Assembly (NCBI RefSeq): GCF_015351405.1 | Contig: NZ_JADKMY010000002.1 | Location: 1 to 64,000, forward strand | Direction of reading: 5' to 3' | DNA length: 64,000 nt | From: Corynebacterium suicordis DSM 45110 | Lineage (GTDB): Bacteria > Actinomycetota > Actinomycetes > Mycobacteriales > Mycobacteriaceae | In this document: piece by piece, positions 41,758 to 48,296 of the stretch | How positions within the stretch are numbered: the stretch's first letter is position 1 | Layout: the number at the start of each line of letters is the position of its first letter | Program-made: the position numbers and the translations under genes | The notes under the pieces: model-generated | Seen by the model: only the letters and a program-made list of their open reading frames with translations | Told to the model about the DNA's origin: nothing | Database searches by the model: none

Positions 41758-41795
41758 GAGCCCCTGCCTCACAAATGGAGGATGGGCTCTTTTTT
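41758..41795 (+). terminator. Orphan plus-strand intrinsic terminator
   Basis: GAGCCC (41758-41763) pairs with GGGCTC (41784-41789) and CCTC with GAGG inside, followed directly by TTTTTT. No plus-strand gene lies between it and the divergent rpsA start 288 bases to its left. It therefore implies a short plus-strand transcript or is a relic. Confidence 0.7.
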
Positions 41796-42444
41796 GCATG
41801 CTCAGCGCGCCACTGGCCACTCCCCCCGCTCACGCGATCACCGCGGAAATAATCACCGGGAACACTGCAGGGGATGTCACTGGCTTCAACACCGGGAGTA
41901 CCCCGGGGCGCTAAGGAACACCCCGCGCCCCTTCGAAGCCCAAGTTTTCCTTAGAAGTTCATAAGAATCTTTGATTCCAGTTTGAATGCCACTTCATCCC
42001 CCTCCCCCGAATTAGGGCACCCGGAACAGGGGTAGCTCGCACTCATATGGAGATGAAAATAGTCATTAATTACACAGTCTCAACCTCTAGTGATCACTTA
42101 ACTGTTGCCTCCATCACGTTAAATCATGTCCATGAGATGCACATATTTAAATACATAACCCCCAGGTCAAAATTGCATACGCAGGCAATTTAACGAATCT
42201 GACACTTATTTAATGTGTTGGAAACATAACTAAATACTGGCAATGCGATACGCAGTGCCCATGAACCGCGGCTGCGTTACAAGTGCTACCAAAACGCGGT
42301 TCTTAATGTTTGTATTCCTGTGAAATTTCTAAGAAAGTGCGCACAGGGAACTTAGGAATGCTTCAAAAATATTAAGAATCCCCCGTTAGCAATTCGGGCT
42401 GTGCTCCACACAGCCTCGGATCTCTCGGCCAGAAAGAAGTTCGC
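41796..42444. other. Long gene-free region with dyads upstream of the lipoxygenase operon
   Basis: No convincing coding sequence is seen. A GC-rich hairpin, GGGGCGC/GCGCCCC with a 13-base loop, lies at 41905-41931. From about 41940 the sequence becomes AT-rich. Dyads follow: AATTGC-N8-GCAATT (42171-42190), TGTTGGAAACA (42216-42226), GAACCGCG/CGCGGTTC with a 24-base loop (42263-42302), and a 5'-leader hairpin GGCTGTG-CTCCA-CACAGCC (42397-42415) that ends 29 bases before the lipoxygenase start. The promoter of the operon must be here but I cannot fix it. Confidence 0.5.
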
Positions 42445-44520
42445 ATGACCACCGTAGAACCCACCACATCCAACTTTCACCGACGCGCAGTTCTCAAATT
42501 TTCCCTCCTCGCCGGCGCAACAGGCGCTGCCGCAAACCTGGTCTCTCTCGCACCCGCGAAAGCTGCTCCCCTACAGATCCCCAAGCTCCTCAAAGACTGC
42601 AATGCTGCGGAGATTGCTGAGCGCGCGAATGTACTGCTCAAGGAGCAACGGATCTACCAATGGAGCATGGACGTGGGAAATGTCGAAGGCATTCCCATGG
42701 TTCACGCTTTGCCGGTAGGCGAAAGCCCCTCCATCGACTGGGCCATCGAATTCCTCGATAACTTCATCGATCTGCTCCAAAACCTCGCGGAAAGCGCAAT
42801 CAACAAGATTTTCCCAGATCAGAAAGCTGGGCTTCAGGTCATCTCCCAGCAGATCCACGCTGTGGAAGAGCGTTTCTGGGCCAAGGTCAACGAATACAAT
42901 GCCATACTCAAGAAGTACGAGAGCCGGGACCTGCACGCCGGTCTCGATGCCGCAGACCGCGTTCTGATCAGTGTGCTCGCCGGGTTCTTCCTGGGCCTCA
43001 TCGCTGAACTTCAGGAGCTCCGCCGCAAGTTCTTCATCGTTGTGGAAGATGCATGGAAGGCCCAGCGTTTCTGGCTGGGTGACATCGGCGAGAAGAAGGA
43101 CCTGCAGAAGTACCAGGACATGTGGGCAACCCTGCCCATCCCGGAGGTGGATGATTACCTCCACGATGATGACTTCTTCGCTTTTGCTCGCGTAGCCGGA
43201 CCCAACCCACTGGTCCTTCGCGGAACCACCACGTTGCCAGAAGCCCTGGAAGTGGACCTGGAGAAGTTCGCCGCATCCGCTGGCGAATCCCTGGAAAAAG
43301 CCCAGGCCGAAGGTCGTCTCTACCACGTGGATTACGCCATGCTCGGCAACATGGCCAAAGAGGATGCCACCTTCAAGCTGATCACTGGTGACAACTACAA
43401 CACCGCGCCCATCGCCCTATTCATTCGTCCCGCTGATTCCAAGCACTTGCGTCCCGTGGTCATCCAAATCGGCCAGAACCGCGGCACCTCCCCGGTGTTC
43501 TACGCACCTCAGCGCGGGACCCAGAAGACCTCTGAGTACTGGGGTTGGCAGATGGCGAAGACCGTAGTGCAGACCGCTGACTTCAACCACCACGAAATGT
43601 TCAGCCACCTCGGGGAAACCCACCTGATCTCGGAGGCGTTCTGCATCGCCACCCACCGTCAGCTCCCCCTCGGTCACCCATTGCGGGAACTGCTCGAGCC
43701 CCACTTCGAGGGGGATCTGTACATCAACAATCTCGCCGCGGCCATCATCATGGGCCCGTACACCATCGGCGATATCGTGCTGGCCGCCCCGCAGAAGGAT
43801 ATCGCTGGCGGAGCAGCTCAAGCACGCCTGAACTGGAATTTCACAGATCGCATGCCAACCCGCGATTTCGCTGATCGTGGCGTCGATTCCCCAGATCTCG
43901 AGTACCCATACCGCGATGATGCCCTCTCCGTGTGGGAGGAAACCTACAGCTGGGTGAGCTCGTACATCGACGTCTACTACAAGACCGATGCCGATGTTGC
44001 CGAAGATGCCGAGATGAGCGCCTGGGGCGATGAAGTGATCAACGAGGGCAAGGTCGCGGGCTTCAACAAACCACAGACCATCGATGCACTGAAGGAAGCC
44101 ATTTCCATGGTGATCTTCACCGCCAGCGCCCAGCACGCAGCCGTGAACTACCTGCAGCGCGACCAGATGACCTACGCCCCGTACTACGCCGGCACCCTGG
44201 CCAACCTGCCTGACCGCGCGGACGGCAACTACTCCGAATCTGACTGGTTCAACATGCTGCCAACCTTCCTCAGCGCGTTCGCCCAGATGTACTTCCTCAA
44301 TGTTTTGGGTGCGGTTTATTACCGACGCCTCGGCGACTACCGGAAGTCCACCTTCCCCCACCCACCGGCATTGACGGATGCCAGGGTGCAGACACCTCTC
44401 AACAACTTCCGCGATGGCCTCAAGAATCTGGAAGCCACCATCACGCAGCGCAATCAGGACCGCCTGTGGGAGTACCCATACCTCCTGCCCAGCAACATCC
44501 CGATGAGCACGAACATCTAG
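42445..44520 (+). CDS. Tat-exported lipoxygenase
   Basis: This 691-residue protein begins with a twin-arginine signal (HRRAVLK at 12-18, hydrophobic stretch to about 33, AKAAP cleavage region near 38-42), as suits export of a folded iron enzyme. The lipoxygenase core is unmistakable: the helix WQMAKTVVQTADFNHHEMF (from 368) with iron ligands His383 and His388, then ETHLISEAFCIATHRQLP and HPLRELLEPHFEG. SAQHAAVNYLQ supplies His564 and Asn568, and the chain ends in the ligand Ile691. There is no obvious N-terminal PLAT domain. Instead, amphipathic helices at about 95-205 recall the lid region of bacterial LoxA-type enzymes; size is similar. It should insert O2 into polyunsaturated fatty acids or lipids outside the membrane. 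It is the first gene of a five-gene operon. Confidence 0.9.
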   Translation: MTTVEPTTSNFHRRAVLKFSLLAGATGAAANLVSLAPAKAAPLQIPKLLKDCNAAEIAERANVLLKEQRIYQWSMDVGNVEGIPMVHALPVGESPSIDWAIEFLDNFIDLLQNLAESAINKIFPDQKAGLQVISQQIHAVEERFWAKVNEYNAILKKYESRDLHAGLDAADRVLISVLAGFFLGLIAELQELRRKFFIVVEDAWKAQRFWLGDIGEKKDLQKYQDMWATLPIPEVDDYLHDDDFFAFARVAGPNPLVLRGTTTLPEALEVDLEKFAASAGESLEKAQAEGRLYHVDYAMLGNMAKEDATFKLITGDNYNTAPIALFIRPADSKHLRPVVIQIGQNRGTSPVFYAPQRGTQKTSEYWGWQMAKTVVQTADFNHHEMFSHLGETHLISEAFCIATHRQLPLGHPLRELLEPHFEGDLYINNLAAAIIMGPYTIGDIVLAAPQKDIAGGAAQARLNWNFTDRMPTRDFADRGVDSPDLEYPYRDDALSVWEETYSWVSSYIDVYYKTDADVAEDAEMSAWGDEVINEGKVAGFNKPQTIDALKEAISMVIFTASAQHAAVNYLQRDQMTYAPYYAGTLANLPDRADGNYSESDWFNMLPTFLSAFAQMYFLNVLGAVYYRRLGDYRKSTFPHPPALTDARVQTPLNNFRDGLKNLEATITQRNQDRLWEYPYLLPSNIPMSTNI

Positions 44521-44591
44521 TTCCCAGCTTTCCTCGCTTACCTGCGCTTCACCGCACCGCCCTTTCCACGACGTACACAAGGACTACTTTT

Positions 44592-45821
44592 ATGACTGCA
44601 ACCAGCCAATTCAGCTACCGCAGCACCCGCAACATGCGAAACCGGGCTGTTCTCGCGCTCTCAATCAGCGCGTTGCTCGCAGCTGCTGGCGCTTCCGTGG
44701 CACTCAACAACGCTCCTGCAGCCCAAGCACTTCCTGCCGCGCACGAATCCAGCCCCAGCATGGTGCCGCAAACCAATTTCCACGATGGACCAGCTCCGGC
44801 CGGTCCTGCGGGCCGCATCTACATGCCAAACCCCGGCGAGAACGCCGTGCGCGTGTACGATTCCGCAACCAACCAGCTCCTGAAGTCCATCCCCACCGGT
44901 GGTGGGCATGGTCGCCCGGGAGTGATCGCTAAGTCTCACGATGACAAGAAGCTGTACGTGGATAATTTCCGCCACTTCCCCGCAACCGTCACCGTGATTG
45001 ACCGCTCCAAGAATGACGCAACCAAGGAAATCTCCGTGTACTCCGCGCCGCTGGGAATCTTCAGCTCCAATGACGGCAAGGAAATCTACGTTCCCGAAGA
45101 AGGCGGAATGGTAGAGATCATCGACGTAGAAACCGACAAGGTTGTGCGCCAACTCCGGTTCCCGGACATCCCAGTGGGAGCCATCGCCGGCCCCGATGGG
45201 CTCATGTACATCGGATTTGGTTCCGGCTACATGGCCGGCGTGGATCCGCAGACCGGCAAGATCGTCAAGCCAGCCATCCACCTCGGCGGAATCGGCGCTT
45301 TCTGGTACAGCTTCAACGCTGACGGAACCAAGATGTACGCCGACGTAGTGAACTCCCTGGCCATCGTAGACATGGAGAAATGGCAGGTAGTCAACCGGCT
45401 GCACACCGCTCCGGACCAGAAGTACAACGTCTCCAACCCCGGCGCGTTCATCTCGACGCTCAACCCGGATGGCTCCCGCCTGTACGTGTCTCAGTTCGGC
45501 CGCGCCAATGTCCTGGTGGTGGATACCGCCACGGACAAGATCATCAAGGAAATCCCCACCAGCGGGTTCCAAACTGGCATCGAATTCAGCCCGGACGGCA
45601 GCCGCGGCTACATCTCGGACATGGGTCCGGATTCCTTGCCGTGGAAGGGCCCCATCGGAGAGATCACTCTCTTCGGAAAGCTCATCTCTTGGGGTGACAC
45701 AGGCCCCAACCAGATCGTGGTGTTCGATCCGAAGTCGGACAACGTCCTGGGAGTTATCGACAACGGTTCAGAGGGCGTCGGCGTTCCTGCCGTAGTTGGC
45801 CTTCCTCAAGATTGGAAATAG
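44592..45821 (+). CDS. Secreted YVTN-type beta-propeller protein 1
   Basis: A 409-residue exported protein with a signal peptide (hydrophobic stretch about 18-40, cleavage near AAQA at 46). Repeats of about 45 residues follow, with patterns such as NAVRVYDSATNQLLKSIPTG, TVTVIDRSKNDATKEI, MVEIIDVETDKVVRQL, NVLVVDTATDKIIKEI and FSPDGSRGYISDMG. This is the YVTN/lactonase-like propeller, probably seven blades. It may bind a partner protein or the cell surface, or act as a hydrolase; catalytic residues cannot be assigned. AAGGA precedes the ATG. It lies 71 bases after the lipoxygenase gene and 3 bases before the next gene. Confidence 0.85.
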   Translation: MTATSQFSYRSTRNMRNRAVLALSISALLAAAGASVALNNAPAAQALPAAHESSPSMVPQTNFHDGPAPAGPAGRIYMPNPGENAVRVYDSATNQLLKSIPTGGGHGRPGVIAKSHDDKKLYVDNFRHFPATVTVIDRSKNDATKEISVYSAPLGIFSSNDGKEIYVPEEGGMVEIIDVETDKVVRQLRFPDIPVGAIAGPDGLMYIGFGSGYMAGVDPQTGKIVKPAIHLGGIGAFWYSFNADGTKMYADVVNSLAIVDMEKWQVVNRLHTAPDQKYNVSNPGAFISTLNPDGSRLYVSQFGRANVLVVDTATDKIIKEIPTSGFQTGIEFSPDGSRGYISDMGPDSLPWKGPIGEITLFGKLISWGDTGPNQIVVFDPKSDNVLGVIDNGSEGVGVPAVVGLPQDWK

Positions 45822-45824
45822 GAA

Positions 45825-47426
45825 ATGACTCACCTCGGAAAAATTACTTCCGCCCGCTTCGCCGGCAAGTCCCTCGTTGCTCTCAACACTTCGGTGTTGC
45901 TGTTTGCGTCCTTTTTGATGACGCCAGTCGCGTCCGCTCAATCCGAATCACCCACCTCGAACCAGGGCTCTGCCGAAAGTGCTGCAGACGGCTCCCGCGA
46001 GGGCGCGAATCGGAGTTCGGAACAGGGTTTGGGCCAGGGTTCTGCGGAGTCCGCCCGAACCCCCGGATCTCTGGAATCAGAGCTGGCTGAAGGTTCTGAC
46101 ACCTTTGATAGCTCCTCCAATAACCTCGGTTCCAGCACCCCAAACCTGAATCCTGATCATTCTGCTCCTTCCGCAGCCGAGCTGGATGAAAAGATCTCCG
46201 TGCCAGGCGTGCGCAACGTCCCGGGCGGGGCGATCTGGGTTCCGAACTACGGTGCGGGTTCCATCGTGCGCCTGAACAGCCAGACCTTGAAGGAAGAGGC
46301 CACTATCCCCTTCACGGGAGATCACCCAATGGTGGGCAAGGTCACCGCTGATGGCAAGCGCTTGTTCGTGGGTAATTTCGGACCGTTTGATCCCACCGTG
46401 ACCGTGGTGGATACCCAGGCCAACCGCGTGATCAAGAAGATCCCTACGCTGGGCGCGCCTTATGCCACCATCACGATGTCCATGGATCAGGAACGTCTCT
46501 ACGTTCCTACCGCGGGCTCCGTGGTTCATGTGGTTAACACCAGCACGCTGCAGATGGAACGAACCATCCCCGTTTACCTCCCGCCGTTCATCGCGCATAT
46601 CGAAATCTCCCCTGATGAGAAGTGGATGTATGTCTTCCAGGCGTGGGGTTTGGTCACTCGTTACAGCTTGGAAACCGGCTTGGCTGATGGTGATGTTCTC
46701 CTCACCATCGGTAGCGCTCCAGGTTGGGGTGCCCTCTCGACCGACGGCAAGCGCCTGTACACCATCAACTTCATCAACGGAGTCTCGCTGATCGATACCG
46801 ATAAGTGGCGCGTGGAGAAGAACATCATGGTGAATCCATACGGTGCCAACCCGATCTCCGGATCGCTCACCCCTGATGAGAGCGAGCTCTACATCTCCAA
46901 CTTCTCCAATGATGAGGTGCAGATCCTGGATGCACACACCTTGGATGTGAAGCGAAGGATGAAGACCAACGGTGCCGCTGTGTATTCCGCATTCTCCGCA
47001 GACGGCAAGTACATGTGGCAAACCACCGTTGATGACGGCATTGAACTGCCCATCCCGCTGCCCATCGCGAGCAGCCTGATGTACCGCCAGAAGGATTACG
47101 CATATGGCGCATACCTGCTGGGCCTGAACTCCCGCGTGACCTTGTATGACACGGAAACTCTCACGCCACGTCAGCAGTACCAGACCCGAGGTGCCTTTGT
47201 GGCCGGTGTGTTCCCTCCAGAGGGACCAAAGGAAATGCCCGCCCCGCTTCCGGAAGATACTTCCGGCGTGACCGTCGGTTCTTCCGACGCCCTTGCCCCT
47301 GTCCTCACCAAGGATTTGCAGAAGTTCCTGGAAGAGCTGGCTCGCCTCAATGGCCTGGCCCTCCCCTTCCCTTCCCGTGAAGGTGCAAATGGCGATGCCG
47401 TGGGCTCCTCCACTCAGCCTGAATAG
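45825..47426 (+). CDS. Secreted YVTN-type beta-propeller protein 2
   Basis: A 533-residue exported protein related in fold to its upstream neighbour. The signal peptide covers about 1-38 (VASA cleavage). Residues about 39-120 are Ser/Glu/Gly/Asn-rich and probably disordered, perhaps a wall-spanning linker. The propeller runs from about 125 to 460 with GSIVRLNSQTLKEEATIPFTG, TVTVVDTQANRVIKKIPTLG, VVHVVNTSTLQMERTI and VQILDAHTLDVKRRMKTNG. A Pro-rich C-terminal stretch (about 460-533) follows. The start lies 3 bases after the previous stop, with AGGA inside the preceding codons, so the two propellers are translationally coupled. Confidence 0.85.
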   Translation: MTHLGKITSARFAGKSLVALNTSVLLFASFLMTPVASAQSESPTSNQGSAESAADGSREGANRSSEQGLGQGSAESARTPGSLESELAEGSDTFDSSSNNLGSSTPNLNPDHSAPSAAELDEKISVPGVRNVPGGAIWVPNYGAGSIVRLNSQTLKEEATIPFTGDHPMVGKVTADGKRLFVGNFGPFDPTVTVVDTQANRVIKKIPTLGAPYATITMSMDQERLYVPTAGSVVHVVNTSTLQMERTIPVYLPPFIAHIEISPDEKWMYVFQAWGLVTRYSLETGLADGDVLLTIGSAPGWGALSTDGKRLYTINFINGVSLIDTDKWRVEKNIMVNPYGANPISGSLTPDESELYISNFSNDEVQILDAHTLDVKRRMKTNGAAVYSAFSADGKYMWQTTVDDGIELPIPLPIASSLMYRQKDYAYGAYLLGLNSRVTLYDTETLTPRQQYQTRGAFVAGVFPPEGPKEMPAPLPEDTSGVTVGSSDALAPVLTKDLQKFLEELARLNGLALPFPSREGANGDAVGSSTQPE

Positions 47427-47468
47427 TTCACCCAGCTTTTCCCTTTACCCCGAAAGGAATGCCACCTC

Positions 47469-47693
47469 ATGGCTAACCAGACTCTTCAAGCAGCAGAGCA
47501 AATCTACGTTCCCACCGGTCTCTTCGGCCAAACCGGCGTGGTTGATCTCACCCACCCATTCAGCGAATTGTGGCCATTTTTCCAGACTGCAGTGTTCCCA
47601 GTCTTGGCGTTCACCATCCAGTCTGTCACCAACTTCTTCGAGGGCACTGTTCGCTTCCTGCCCAACGAGATCTTGTCCACCCTCTTTGCGTAG
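47469..47693 (+). CDS. Small hydrophobic protein of the lipoxygenase operon
   Basis: A 74-residue protein without a classical signal peptide. Residues about 31-56 (FSELWPFFQTAVFPVLAFTI and following) form one hydrophobic segment, and the N-terminal half contains YVPTGLFGQTGVVDLTHPF. AAAGGA lies about 11 bases before the ATG and the gene is followed after 7 bases by the lipoprotein gene. I do not recognise a family. Possible roles are a membrane anchor or a helper for the exported enzymes. Confidence 0.7.
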   Translation: MANQTLQAAEQIYVPTGLFGQTGVVDLTHPFSELWPFFQTAVFPVLAFTIQSVTNFFEGTVRFLPNEILSTLFA

Positions 47694-47700
47694 GAGCAAC

Positions 47701-48225
47701 ATGACTGCCAATCAATCCCGCGTCCTTCCTGGGCGCAATCGAGTCGCTGCTGCTTTCGGCGGAGCCATCTTGATGCTCTCTTTCTTGGCAGGCTGCGGTT
47801 CCGATGAGGAAGCAAACTCTGCAAGTTCGGACAATGGGCCAAGCTCCTCTGTCTCTTCCAGTGCTCTCCCCACCGCGGGAACGGCACCGGGGTCAGCTGG
47901 CAACGCTGAGTCCTCCGCACCCAATCCCGCGGATGTGGCCGTGAACGAGGAGTTTCATGCTCCAGCAGATTTCACTCCCCCACCCGTGGTGAGCGAACCT
48001 CCCGCCAGCTTGGACCAGGGGCGTTACGCTCCTTACGGCCTGGCCGAGGATGGGCAGCCGAAGATCCCTGCGGATGCTCCGCGGGATCAGCAGTGCTCCA
48101 TCATCAAGGGCACCAAATGCTCTGATGAGGATGTGAAGGCCTTCGAGAAGATGTGCACGGACAAGCCACTCTTGTGTGCAAACTACTTCTCTAACGATCG
48201 TTCAGATCTGGCACAGCAACAGTAA
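47701..48225 (+). CDS. Secreted lipoprotein with four-cysteine C-terminal domain
   Basis: A 174-residue lipoprotein. The signal peptide ends in the lipobox LAGC (29-32), so Cys32 should be lipidated. Residues about 33-90 are Ser/Ala/Pro/Asn-rich. The C-terminal region holds four cysteines (in QQCSIIKGTKCSDEDVK and FEKMCTDKPLLCANYF), which could form two disulfides or bind a metal. TAGGAG overlapping the previous stop serves as ribosome-binding site. It is the last gene of the operon. Function unknown; a surface anchor for the secreted partners is plausible. Confidence 0.85.
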   Translation: MTANQSRVLPGRNRVAAAFGGAILMLSFLAGCGSDEEANSASSDNGPSSSVSSSALPTAGTAPGSAGNAESSAPNPADVAVNEEFHAPADFTPPPVVSEPPASLDQGRYAPYGLAEDGQPKIPADAPRDQQCSIIKGTKCSDEDVKAFEKMCTDKPLLCANYFSNDRSDLAQQQ

Positions 48226-48239
48226 TTTCCCACCACTTT

Positions 48240-48271
48240 CGAGGGCGCTGCTTACTCAAGCAGTGCCCTCG
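48240..48271. terminator. Hairpin between the convergent lipoprotein gene and polA
   Basis: CGAGGGCGCTGCTT (48240-48253) pairs with AAGCAGTGCCCTCG (48258-48271) with one mismatch and a 4-base loop. There is no strong T run on either side, so it may act as a barrier or a weak terminator for the operon. Confidence 0.6.
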
Positions 48272-48296
48272 ATTGCTGTCCTAGTGGCCCGCTGGT

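Noticed and set aside
41905..41931. GC-rich hairpin considered as a 6C-type small RNA
   Set aside because: The 6C RNA needs two hairpins with runs of six C in both loops; only one hairpin with four C is found.
42001..42300. Riboswitch or phage attachment site in the long gap before the lipoxygenase operon
   Set aside because: None of the known conserved riboswitch cores is seen, and there is no integrase, tRNA end or direct repeat flanking the operon.
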